From the NCBI GenBank assembly GCA_010094025.1, contig ML991849.1, positions 1 to 64,000 of the forward strand: 64,000 bases of DNA, given 5' to 3'. The notes beneath the pieces are model-generated. The model did no database searches. It was not told the origin of the DNA and saw nothing but the letters and a program-made list of their open reading frames with translations. This DNA comes from Viridothelium virens (lineage: Eukaryota; Ascomycota; Dothideomycetes; Trypetheliales; Trypetheliaceae). Numbering within the stretch: position 1 is the first letter of the stretch; every line of letters starts with the position of its first letter. Below, one piece after another: positions 1 through 11,178 of this stretch. The position numbers and the translations under genes are program-made.

Positions 1-70
1 GCCGCACGAGCCTGACGGAATGGCTTCGGCAAGGGATCGCGATGATCCTTCGCATGTTGGCGAAGTCGTC

Positions 71-95
71 TTTTTTTTTTTTTTTTTTTTTTTTT
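71..95 (+). repeat. Poly-T run (T25)
   Basis: Twenty-five consecutive T residues are followed directly by AAATT. There is no target-site duplication or element body next to it, so it is read as a simple homopolymer. Length errors are likely in any assembly. Confidence 0.9.
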
Positions 96-1090
96 AAATT
101 CTTTCTTCCTTCCCGCACGCTTCGGTATCTCCCATCTACCGAAGCGACGCCGTCAATTCTAATAGTGTTGCAGGGCTTTTTAAAGTTCAAGGGACTCAAG
201 ACCAATTTTTTTTTTTTTACACAATTTGTCTCCGGTCTCGAAAAGGAACTGGAAGAATCGAACGCCATTACCAGGGATCGGCTTCTGTGACTTGACGAAG
301 ACCCCTGTCGGTGGAAGTTAGGGTTAGGCGCAGCTGCAGGGATGGCATGTAAACAGTGTACAAGAGGTCTCGGTGCTCTGCACCCTCTGTCTGACGTCTG
401 GACGGAAGCCAGGATTCTAGACAGGCATACGTCCCGTGACCCAGGACGGAAGATCCATCACCACGGGTCCTGGGAACAATTGCACCCTGGGAAATCGCTG
501 AAGTGGTGTAGCTGCCGCACATGCTCGGCTTCCTGGCAATTGGCTGCTGGGGACCGGGTTCAAGCTGCGGCAACCCGTGCGAAACGAATCTCTCGAGGCG
601 TGCTCGCAAACGCAGAAGAAGCACAGAGAGCGATGCCGGGCCCTGGTCTTATCATCCCCAGGTCCGGCGGTGGCGGGCGGGGAGACGTCTGTCCAACAGC
701 CGGGTGCAGGGCAAGTCGTCCAGACTCGGCGCGCGCCGAGGGGGGTATTAGCGATGTCTAAAGCAGGTCATTGCTGAAAAGGCCAGTGCCGGTTCGGTAC
801 ACCAAGGCAAGTAATACGGGCGCTCTGGTGAGCGAGCGAGAGAGACAAGAGAGAGGATGGTGGATGTGGCAGTGGCACGACACGGCGATTGGGAAGTTTC
901 GCACGCTGCTCTCTTCTCTAGCCCGGAAGACGATGGACCGGATAGGTGGGATAGGTACGGGGGCGGTCGCATGGCGCGGGAAGCAGGGAGCTACGGTGCG
1001 ATGGCGGTGCGAAAGTGGATTAGAGGGGATTAGATGCTCACGCGTCACCCAGACGAGGAGCGCAGCCTCTGCAAGTATTGAAGCGTGGCG

Positions 1091-1120
1091 TCTTGGGGTG
1101 TCTTGGGGGGTCTTGGGGTG
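1091..1120 (+). repeat. Three 10-bp TCTTGGGG units
   Basis: Three units of the form TCTTGGGGKG follow each other with an exact 10-bp period. The G-run spacing could support a G-quadruplex on this strand. No gene overlaps it. Confidence 0.75.
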
Positions 1121-3956
1121 GTTCCAGATCTGGCAGTGTCGTGCCCAGAGGTGCGTCCAGCGTGCCCGGCGTGGATCCGGCTGGCGAGGTTCCAGCAGGA
1201 GCAGAGCAGGAGCAGGGCAGGAGCAGAGCAGAAGGAGCCGGTTAGACCTGATGAACCCGGAAGGTGCCCGCCGTGGCGCACGCGCGATCTGACGATCTAC
1301 GCGACATCCGGCCAAACAGATCGACGCATCCCTGCCGCCAATCATGTCTAGACGTCCTCTCATGCCTCCTCCTGCCTCCTCCTGCTTCCTGCTGCCTCCT
1401 GTCTCCCCATGGCTTTTCTCTGAGCTGCTGAATGCCATTGCACCGTGGCCTTGCCCTGCTGGCCGACGCCTACGACCTTACTCTCCCTTCGCGACCTGCT
1501 CCCTTGCGCCCTGGCTCGCACCTGTTGCTCCCCTCGCTGCCCACTCGTGCCTGCATGCTAGCCTCGAGTGATTTGAGTTCCGGTTAATGACGAGAACCTG
1601 TCAGGGGCCGCGCTGCTCCCATTGCTCCTGGCTCCCAGTGGCTTGCTCCAATGGCTCCCCGCACCTCGTTCTGGTGTCCACTGCGATTGCTAATTCACCC
1701 CCACCCCCTAGGCAAGGATGACATTTGAGGCGAGTCTGTCAGTGACTAGCCTGGTGGAGACCAACTGCTTTATCTGTGCATGCGGGTCGGCCATGCCCTT
1801 CTGGATGGCGCGGCCTATGCATGGCCCTCTCTGGAGGGGAAGGGCAGAAGTGCAGCAATTGACGCTCCCCTAGACGCCATTGGCTCTGGCAGCACAAAAG
1901 AAAAGCATCGCCATTCCAAAGTCATGCGTCAATTTTCCGTCATGCGGCGACAGCGGTGTCATGGCGATTGTCATCCCTGTCGTCAGACTCCAAAACGGCC
2001 TTCCCTGAACCACTTGATCTCGGATCTCTCGAAACCCAATGGTCCCAATTCAAAGGCTCTCCCCTGCGAATTCGCCCCATCTGTGCCCCCGCCTACATTT
2101 ATGTTAAGATTGTCTGCTGTATAATGCTGCCGATGGCACACATGGCGGAGACCCAGGCAGGAATGCAGCAACAGCAGGCAGATGCACTCGCTGGCTGCTT
2201 AACCACTTTGCCTGGCGCACATGCGAATGGCTAAAGCCCATGCTTCGGCGTACTATTTCACGCAAGGAAGCCGAATATGGTCACTCGGCGCAAAGAGCTT
2301 CGGCGAGGCACCAATTGCTTGCCCTTTCGCAGAGTAGCCCATGTTTTTTCAATGCATTATTAGGGCCCTCCATCACCCGTCGGAGAGTACGTACGTAACT
2401 CGTTCGACTCTAAGCGTGCCCAAAAATCGCATGTGGCGTCACACCACAGCAATGCTATTTCCCTGAATTGCAGGTACCTTCACTGACCGTCTGCGCTAAT
2501 TCATGTTTCTTGAACATGGGTGATGGGCCCTGTGAAAATGTCTCAGCTTTTCTGTATCGTGTTTCCAAACAAGCGGGTCTCTCGCAACAAGGATCCTCTC
2601 GCTCGCCTTCTCAACCTTGCGCTGTTCTAGCTAATAGCTAATCCGATTTTCCTTGCCCCGTTCCACTTCTCTTCGGGAAAGACGTTGCGAACAGGGTCAG
2701 AAATCTGAGTCGGCGCGCATGTACCTCGTCAAAGTCTGAGACACTGCGCCTCGCCCGAGAGACGGGCAGCTGGTAAGCAACGGAGAGAGATAGTCATTGC
2801 TACGACACGACGGCATGTCTCTAGTCTCATGGGGTCTTCATGGGGGGTCTCATGGGGTCTCATGAGAGATTGGACTGGTAACATGGGTAGGTTCTCTCGT
2901 CGGCCCAGGTACCAGGACGAACTGAGCCATTGATGACACTTTCGGACGTGTTAATGAGGAACTAGCGATGACAGCATTGGCCTTCCGCATCCCCAACATC
3001 GGGTATTCTGCGGTACGCATCGAGTCTTCCAGTCTTGACAGCCTCGCTAGTAGCGACGGGACAAATGATCGCCACCTGCTAGGCCACAACCAGGATTAGG
3101 TCCTCGTAGGGCCAAAAGACACTTCTCGCTCTACTGCACTAGTCTGCTCGTGCGCTTGACGCCTTCGGAGAATACGTAGCGGCTGCTGTGTGCGCCTAAG
3201 ATGCATCCCAACAGCCACCGACGCTCAAGCGCAATGATTGCCGCTTGGTTGCGCGGGCCGTTGCGACTCATGTAACCCTATACCTGCGGTTTCCAAAGGA
3301 TGTGCCTGCTTCAAACTGAGCCACTCGTCCGCTGAAACCTACCTACCCACCTGTGATCACGATACCTTTCGATTCCTGCATTCCTGCCCTCACGAATCTG
3401 ACTTGACGAGGCTCGCGGCACTGGCTAGACGGGGTTACTTTGACCATGTGTCTACGCCTCGCTGCCGTAAAGATTGGGGTCGATCCCTAAGTCTTGCCAT
3501 CTTCCATTGCGGTCTTGAAAATCAAAGCATCTAAACCTCCTTCGGTCCTTTCCTATCCACCAATTCATACGGTGCTGGCATCGTTTCCCTAGGTAGGTGA
3601 CTCTTTCCTGGTTTTGTCTGCGCACATTACCGCTTCTGGAAGGCTCGTCAGCTGTCAATTGATGCGCGGAGTCAGCCTTCTGTTGGGTCTATCTAACGAG
3701 GACGTTTCGATATTGCATTTCCTTGGTCAAACATCCTCAAACGCTTCAAATTTTTTCCCAAGCTGAACAGTCGAGAGGGGTAACCGCATCACTGAAACTC
3801 GTTAACACAAGTCGGTGTGCCAAAGGGACCTTTAATCATTGCATCTTTACAAAAGTATTCGTCAGCGCATCACAGTGGAGCTCACATGCCCTTGCTAACA
3901 ATGGCTCATTCAATAGCGATACCTGTCTCTCTAGCAACGGCCCAAGTGCTTGCGAA

Positions 3957-5398
3957 ATGGAATATTCGGCTCGTCGTGATAGGCAGAATCGACGTAAGTT
4001 TCACACGATGTACTTATATGCGTGGGAATCCCGCACCAAGAATTGGCCTGCAATGAGTTCTTCGGACTGGCTGATGTCTCGCAGAAACACACCGACCAGC
4101 AGACAGACCCATGAGTGCCAATGGGGTCCCTGTGCACCCTCCACTTCCCCCTGTTTCTTTACCATACGAGAGAGAACGGCCCCTGCACTACCGAACTCAA
4201 CCGCATCCACGAAGTAATCGAACGCCCAACTCCCCTCCCTATCAGGAACCACCAAAGCTCCCTCCGATAAGTACAGTACGTTAGACTAATGGGCCTATAC
4301 AGTTTTTCTCAATGTACTAAGAAATCGAGTTCTAGGTTCTCGAGGAGGTCTCGAGACCATCATCCCCTCCAATAACCCCAAGTGGGCAGAGCGGTGCCGC
4401 TTCTCCGGTCAAGAGAGGTTCTCAGGACTATGGAACAGACGCTGCTCCTTTCGACGCACTCACAAGCAAACGCCTAAAAATTGACTCGCTTGTAGGTGGA
4501 TCTACCGAAAGTGAAAACTCGGCACAGTCTCGATCGGCAGATCGGAGATCTTCCAACCTACCCTACCGTGTTGGAACACCGCGACCGAAATTGCCTTCCT
4601 TTGGGCAGTCATTTTCCCAATACCCATCGCCGGACGATAGGAGATCATCTATAAGCAGCTCACATCGCACGAGTTATCCTCACGACCCTTTCTACGGTAG
4701 GCCTTCTACTGGTTATGACAGACCGGAGTCCTCTCGAGCAGGAAGGGCACGTTCGCGATCACCACCTCGAACACACCATTATCAGGGACATCAGAGATCT
4801 CCGGTTGGTCCAGGATGGGCATATCCACCTCCTTCCACACAGGCACCACCGCCTGCACATAACTCAACTCCTTCACCCTACCACGCCAGTCGTCCCAGTG
4901 AACCCCAACATGCTGCCTACTACCCGCATCAGTACAACAATTATCCGGAAGGGCATCATGCCTCACAACAGCCCGGGCTGGTTCGGAATCCACCCATCCC
5001 TATTCAAAGCTACGGGGAGCCTCCTTACCAGTATTCGTGGGCTGCGATACCTGGCGCAACTGGCTTTGACCCAAGGCGCAGACGCGGTAATTTGCCAAGG
5101 GAAGCCACGGCGATGATGAAGAAATGGTATCACGAGCATCTCGCTTCGCCGTATCCCACGGAGGAGGAAAAGATGCATTTTTGTGAGAAAACAGGTCTTT
5201 CGATGAGCCAGGTAGGAGCTTCTTTAGATAACCCTCAGGGGACGACTTTTACGTTCACAGATACCAGCACGACAGGACTAACTTCATTCCAAGGTCGGCA
5301 ATTGGTTCATCAATGCACGGCGGCGACAACCGGGGGTGCGCGGAAATCGAGACTCAATGGATAATCAAAATAGCCAGGATGATAATGATGATGTTTGA
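3957..5398 (+). CDS. TALE-class homeobox (KN) transcription factor
   Basis: Four exons fit: 3957-3993, 4085-4275, 4336-5211 and 5294-5398, giving about 402 aa. All introns are GT-AG and phases close. The first 320 residues are Pro/Ser/Tyr/His-rich and low complexity, typical of a fungal regulator arm. The homeodomain lies at roughly 323-383: a basic RRRRGNLP start, helix 1 with MMKKWYHEHL, the three-residue TALE loop PYP, and helix 3 reading WFINARRR. The last intron (82 nt) splits helix 3, and splicing it restores VGNWFINARRR exactly. The tail is short and acidic. By family it should be a nuclear DNA-binding protein; the target genes cannot be inferred. An alternative start is the in-frame ATG at 4111, in which case the first exon would be leader. 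Confidence 0.85.
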
Positions 5399-6371
5399 AT
5401 AGGGGCTATTGAGAGGACTATGAAGGTTTGGGCGAGAGCCTTGGGCTGCTTGATGGAGTCATGGAAGGGTCAGACTCGAGGTAGGCCACGAGGACAACTG
5501 GATTGTCGCCAGGACGGCCGCTCAGACTCCCAAATCGTATTGCTGATTTATCTTTACTGGCTGGAATTTTGTACGGACACACGACCTTATAGGGCGGATT
5601 TAGGCATTCTCTAGGTTGATAGTGAGGCTATCTGGGGTTCATGGCCCGGTTTCACCAGGATTTGGAAGATACCCCGTCAGATCTTGCAGGATGCCCAGAA
5701 CTGTAAGTAGCGTACTTATACGAAGGAAACCCTTTCGTTTGCATCTCCTTAATCAACATGCTTCTCCAGGTTTCTCTGCAGAGTTGCATTTTCATATCTG
5801 TTTGGATGGGTTCACCTACGCGGGATAATCAAATTTCAGTGTACGTCCAATCAAAACCGCGGAACCTGCTTCGCAGTCTCAACCCGGTACATGCTCGATA
5901 AGCTATCGGTATGGAATCAATATGGTTATGATCATGATAGGCACCATCTGCCAGGCACGCGTCGGCATTTTTTCACTTCTCTCCACACCCTTTCTCCTCA
6001 TCTCGTTAAACTGTTTGAATTATGTCTTCATTTCGTTCAGTGCCAACATGGAAGAATCAGGTGTAGTAATGAATTGCCCTCCCCTAGCTACAGAATCGTG
6101 CCTTCATCATATTGGAACCGTCAAATACCTCGAAAGAGAGAGAGAGAAAGAGACAACGAAGAAGAAATCAGGGCCAGTCACGTAATCGTGTCTAACCAGG
6201 ATCTCTAGGAATCGTCCTAATGCTGGATGGGACTCTACAAAGTACTTGTAGCGAACGAACCAATTCACAACTTTGCGAAGACTGCGCCTCGAAAGCTTCT
6301 TTTAAGCTTGACGTTCACACCTTTTCGTCTTCCCTCTCTGGCGTAATCTCATCTATCAACATCAACGCCTC

Positions 6372-6626
6372 CTATTCAAAGCCAGCAATAGCCCACTTGC
6401 TGTATCTGCTATGGATCTCGATAACAGCACGACCATCGAATGCGCCGTGATCATACGAGCTCATCTCCCTCTTTAGCCATGGCGCTTCCAAGTTGCAACA
6501 TGGCCCATCGAGTCTCATGATGACTACTACAGCACCATCCATCCGCAGAAGACTGAGAGTTGGCCACAACTCTCGACCAGGAACTAGGCTAATAGCCCGA
6601 CATATTTTGCGCCAGAAAACATGATT
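6372..6626 (-). other. Unassigned coding-like open segment
   Basis: On the minus strand an AATAG acceptor-like site at 6627 is followed by about 84 open codons ending in TAG at 6372. The translation looks protein-like, with stretches such as LWPTLSLLRMDGAVVVIM and APWLKREMSSYDHGAFDG and the ending KWAIAGFE, and mixed rather than biased composition. I do not recognise a family. It could be the last exon of an unresolved minus-strand gene or a relic. No confident upstream exon could be joined. Confidence 0.3.
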
Positions 6627-7284
6627 CTATTGAAGAGCTCTCTTTTCAGGCTAGATCGGCATGTTCTGCTGTATCCACCGTTTTTTTACCCTGCATAACT
6701 CGATATTGGAAGGTAAAACAGCGGTATCGAATGGTCTCCAGGGGCTTGTCGGAATCCTTTTTTCCCTCGCGCCCTACAGGTGTCGTCCGAATAAACTTCG
6801 AAGATACCGCAGACTAGTTTCAGCCATGATGGCGTTGAGGGCCTCCAGTATCGTAGTCTCTTGGCGGCTGTGACGTGATTTTTGCATGAGAACCCATGAT
6901 GGAATTTAGCAATAAAGGCGTATCAGAAGTAATCAAACTTCATATCACGGTTATACTGGTCAGGACGAAATTGTCTTGCTCTTGCTGCTGGCTGCCGGTC
7001 ATGAGGTCTGGCAGGAAGATATTGAATGTCCGTGGCCTTGCGTGGTTTAGTACGAGAGCGACACGTACGGGAGAATATTCCGTAATTCCAAATACTTGTC
7101 TCGTGATCTCCCGTACCCTTTCATTTCTCGCTTAAGACACCGCTTGCGAAGACGCACGGATTGTCGGAATGGGCAAGTGTGCATTCGTGTGAGCTAACCC
7201 TTCACGGCCTCATAGTATTGAGGGTCAAATTTGGCACTGGGCCTCCGCAGGATCACCTTAAACTTAATTTAAGAAAACAAGAAT

Positions 7285-7500
7285 TCAACCTTTCTGAGAT
7301 TTGTTGTCTTTCTTCTGTTCCTCCTTTGCCTCATTCTCTCTTTTCGACTCTGCCTTTCGTCGATTCTGGGCCTTTCGCCGGATCTTCTTTACTTCTTGTT
7401 GATACTTGTAGGTTGAGAAGATCGGAGGGTAGCTAAACTTTCGCATCTTGTTGAGCAAATTGTCACCATGACGACCGATTGCGCGGGCTACTTTCGCTTT
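7285..7500 (-). other. Unassigned Lys/Arg-rich open segment
   Basis: Seventy-one open codons on the minus strand run from just after an in-frame TAA to a TGA at 7285. The product would begin KVARAIGRHGDNLLNKMRKF and end in a strongly basic, Lys/Glu-rich helical tail (for example KKIRRKAQNRRKAESK). Such a tail is common at the C terminus of nucleolar or ribosome-associated proteins, but nothing here identifies one. It may belong to the same unresolved minus-strand gene as the segment at 6.4-6.6 kb, or both may be relics. Confidence 0.3.
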
Positions 7501-7935
7501 TTAAATCCATCAAGACAAAGACTTGTTCCTGTGGTATGGTCTTTAGAGGCCCCTGTAATCGTCCACGTCGTTTGCGGGCACTTGGTGCGTATGCTTTGTT
7601 TAGGGATCATTACGAAAACATGTTAATTTACAGACGTGCGAGGAGAAAGGAAACATCAGAAAGGAAACACCATCCATTGCCATGCTATATAGTATGAACC
7701 TAAGCTAAAGAAAAGCATGCAGTCTATTCATCGCATCTCAACTCGTAACCCCTCCAAACTTCTTATCATCGTACATACCAAGGCCATCTCGCATCTAAGA
7801 TATCTTCGCATCCAACGCTCACAAGAATTCCAATCGCTTTCCTTTCCCAACCCTCTAAGCTTCTGCCTAGGAAAAAGTCCCGCCACCCAAACCCCCCCAA
7901 AGAACCGTTCACAGTTCACCTCTCTCTAGCCTCCC

Positions 7936-10900
7936 TTACCGTCGCCCATCCTCCTTCCCCCCACCATGCCCATTCACCCACCCCGCTCCTCCCCCAGCAC
8001 CCCTCTCCTCCCCAACAAAGCTCACCCCCGGCGGCGGCGCATACGCATGCTGCTGCTGCTGGCCCGGCAGCTGGCCCTGCCCCTGGCCCACAGTCCCCAG
8101 CTGCGGCGGCAACATCTGCGGCGGCGGCTCAATCGCTCTGGGCTTCTCATGCGCATCCTCATACGCAGCATCAACATCCGAGTAATCACCCTCGCTGCTG
8201 TCGTAGCTGCTGTCACCGCCGCCGCCGCCATCGAGATCGCGGTCGCGAGCGGCAGGGCGTCGATGGGCATTGTCGTCTTTGGCAGTGCTGGCAAGGTCGC
8301 TCGTGTCGCCGCTTTCGGTGCGGGAGTGGTGGCGGTGATGGTGTCGAGAGCTGGCGTTGCTGTCGTCGCCGCGCGGAGGGTGGCGGGCAGCGTAGCCTTC
8401 TGGGTCCCGGGCGCGTTCTTCGTGGCGTTTCTGTTTGCGTTCTTTGCGTTCGTGCTCGTAGCGTTCGTCTGAGAGGAAGGAGAAAGGTTAGCAATGGGGT
8501 TTGGTGGGAGGGGGGTTTGATAGGAGAGAGGGGGGGATGAAGAGGGTTGTGCGAGGGAAGCCAGAGGATGAAAATTAGAGGAGTAGCAGAGTAAAGATGG
8601 AGCTTGTATGATCGAGGACAGAAATGGGATAGCAGAGAGAGAAAGGGAATGAAATCTTTTTATAGGTGCAAAAAGAGGGCAGAGACAGAACGAGGGGACC
8701 AGAGAGTGGAATGGATCAAGACCCACCTCTAATCTCCTTAGTTTTGTCTGCAAATTTCTGGATTTCTTCGCGCGTAAGAACGCGCAAGACAATCACACAG
8801 TCAAGACGCTCCTCAAAGCGCTCCTTGGCATCTTCAAGCGCTTCGGGGTTCACAAGTCGACGATCAATCTTAGTCCAACGGGCTCCAGGGGGAATGCCCT
8901 TCTTAGTGGCATCTTTCAAAGGAGCGACACCCTCTCGGATGGGGTTTGGATCCTCAGGGAACTTTTCAGTTGGTTTACGCAGAATGCTCTTGGGTGCTGG
9001 AGCCTCGTCCTTGTCATCCTTTGGAGGTTCTACGATCCGAACACGTGACTCTTTGCTGACCGATGTTGATCCATCATCCAGAGAACCTGGCTCTGACACA
9101 ACTTGTCCATCAAAAATAGGCTGACGATGATCCTCGTTTGGATAGGCAGCTGCAGGTGGTTCATTGACGAGTTCCCGCTTTCTCTCAGGCCCTTTCTCAC
9201 GATCTTCGCGCTCCCGTGTCTCGCGCTCCCGTCGCTCCCGGCGCTCCCGGCGGCGCTCTTTGCGTTCTCTATCTTCATCTGATTGGCTTGAATCGTCGGG
9301 GGAGTCTTTGCGTGATCTTTGCATTTCTTGCTGAATTTGCGCAACCCGGCGGCGATAGTCTGCATCAGGATCCGATATTTCCGAAGCGGATTCCCTAGGC
9401 GAAGGCTTGCGCTCTGCACGCTCTCGGGGATCATCGTCAAGGTGTCGTCGATCTCTGTCCGGGTCTTCTTTCACGTCTGATTTGCGGTGATGTCGACTGC
9501 GTTCATCATCCTCTTCGCGATCCCTTTCCTTGTCACGCTTGCGTTCCCTTAAGACTTCACCACCAAGCGCGGCTGCACCCAAGGCTGCCGCAGCAGTACC
9601 GATGCCAGACATATGAGATTTCCCTTCATCTCGTTCTCTATCATCTCGATCTCTTTCCCGATGTCGCTCTTTGTCCCTATGCTTTTTGTCACTTTCTTCG
9701 TCCCGTTCACGTTCTCTGCGTCGCTCTTTATCATACTCTCTTTCCCTTTCTCTCTCCCGTTGATTTTCGCGCTCACGGTCACGTTCTCGATCACGTTCTC
9801 GATCACGTTCCCGCTCTCTATCCCTATCCCGTTCTCTCTCCCAGTCTCTGTCCCGCTCACGGTCACGCACAGGCTCTCTTTCATATTCTCTCTCCCTTTC
9901 TCGTGGCCTTTCGCGTTCCCTTGGAGGCTCCTTCACGTATTCCCGTTCTCGGCGCTCAGGTTCACGCCTCGGAGGCTCCACGGGCTCAGGAATGTACTTG
10001 CGTAAATCAGGCTCGGAGATAAGCGGATCACCTTGGAACGTATTTCTACGATCTAGACTGGCATCGCGGGGAGCATATCGATCAATGCTGCCACTGCGGA
10101 TACCAAAGCCCCGGGTTTCCACGTTTGAGTCCTCGAATTTCCTGGTAGATCGTCTTGGTTCATGATCGTAATCATCTGCATAGGTACCATAACGTTGAGG
10201 AGGAGGATCCTGATGTACAGTCGTCTGTGGACGAGCAGATGAGGGCCTCATTGGAACAGAATATCCATTCGAGTTATTCAGCGGGTCGTAAGGCTGCAGT
10301 TCGTAACTCGTAGGAGATCGAACATTACCCTGAAGGCTTGGAGTCCGTTGTAGAGTGTCGGGAATCTTATCAAATCCACGAGTTGAGGGAGGGGGACCCA
10401 ACTGTCTCTCGACGGCAGGCTTTGCCGGATAGGTTTCTAGCATGCTCGTAGGTCTTTCTCTTCGTGAACCATCTATGCTTCCACGTCTCGAGCGCCACCG
10501 TGGCTCGGTTTCACGGTACATACCAGCAGGATCAGTATATGAGTAACCTGTGTAATCATCAAGAGATCCCGAAGATCTTGCTGGCCCACTGAGGTGATAT
10601 GCTTTCGATCGACCGCCTGCGACATGTGGTTTGTGCGGTGCACGATCGAGGCTTTCCCTCCTTGCCCGAGTATGGCTGTCATTCACAAGCCTCGACTTCC
10701 CATCATCAACGCTATAGACTTTCTTGTGTCCACGCACAGAACCTGACGACGAAGGGGTAATGAAATAGTCGCGGTCAGTAGCGGAGCGTGGGCTTTTAGG
10801 TTGCTCGTAGCCACTCGTCTGGATGACAGCGGGCCGATTGCGGCTTGAGCCAGAGCGGGAGGCCAACCCTCCTGTTCCAACTCGAAGTGCGTCTGCCTCG

Positions 10901-11178
10901 GTGAGTGTGGAGCGACGCGGTCGGCCCGTATAAGGGTCGTAGCTAGTGTTGCTTCCATTCCTTGTAATGGTTGGAGGGCGATTGTGGACGTAAGTGGTGG
11001 TTGAGATGGGGATTACTCCGCCATCGGTACTACCCCCACGAGGTGGATTGTAGAGATCACGAGAAGAACCGCGAGGATAGTATGAAGGCTCATAAGCATT
11101 GACCGTCCCAGTGGAGGAGCGTTCTGGGGCGGCCAGACGACGAGCACCAGGCGAAGAGGCTCTATAATGCCTCTCCAT
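7936..11178 (-). CDS. DUF8035-type Arg/Asp/Glu-rich protein
   Basis: Two exons, 11178-8727 and 8468-7936, are joined by a 258-nt intron (donor GTGGGT, acceptor CTCTCAG), giving 994 aa. I chose the ATG at 11178 because upstream in-frame codons contain no ATG. Residues 1-410 are Ser/Pro/Tyr/Arg-rich and disordered. Roughly 415-520 is an alternating RE/RD/ER tract, followed by a short Ala/Gly-rich patch. At about 730-812 sits the only ordered block, with PPGARWTKIDRRLVNPEAL and ERLDCVIVLRVLTREEI, which I recognise as the fungal DUF8035 module. The second exon encodes a charged His/Asp/Gly/Gln-rich tail. The function of this family is not known to me. RD/RE tracts occur in RNA-associated nuclear proteins, but that is only an analogy. 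Confidence 0.8.
9781..9829 (-). repeat. 12-bp coding microrepeat in RE/RD tract
   Basis: Nearly perfect 12-bp units (plus-strand ACGTTCTCGATC) repeat about three times and then decay into similar hexamers. On the coding strand they encode alternating Arg with Asp or Glu. They are the likely source of length variation in the charged tract of the surrounding gene. Confidence 0.7.

Larger units (their letters stand above)
1..3956. other. Gene-free 5' region, low complexity
   Basis: I see no convincing coding exon here. The open frames between 270 and 1570 are GC-rich frames on both strands with biased composition and no domain. The stretch holds a T25 run, a shorter T12 run near 207, purine- or pyrimidine-biased repeats at about 1192-1231 (GAGCAG-like) and 1363-1405 (CCTCCTG-like), and a GGGGTCTCAT-like repeat at 2824-2868. 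The last 400 bases are probably the promoter and leader of the homeobox gene. Confidence 0.6.
5399..7935. other. Intergenic stretch, mostly empty
   Basis: This is the 3' side of the homeobox gene and of the minus-strand DUF8035 gene. No complete gene could be built. Small plus-strand frames near 5.9-6.2 kb and 6.9-7.4 kb have no recognisable domain. Two minus-strand open segments with coding-like composition are listed separately. Confidence 0.5.

Noticed and set aside
758-1438. 226-codon minus-strand frame
   Set aside because: Low-complexity GC-rich DNA in which several frames are open at once. Composition is Arg/Ala/Ser-biased and no conserved block is visible.
7966-8792. Long frames on both strands opposite and within the second exon of the DUF8035-type gene
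   Set aside because: They are alternative frames of a GC-rich coding exon and its intron, with very biased composition and no domain.
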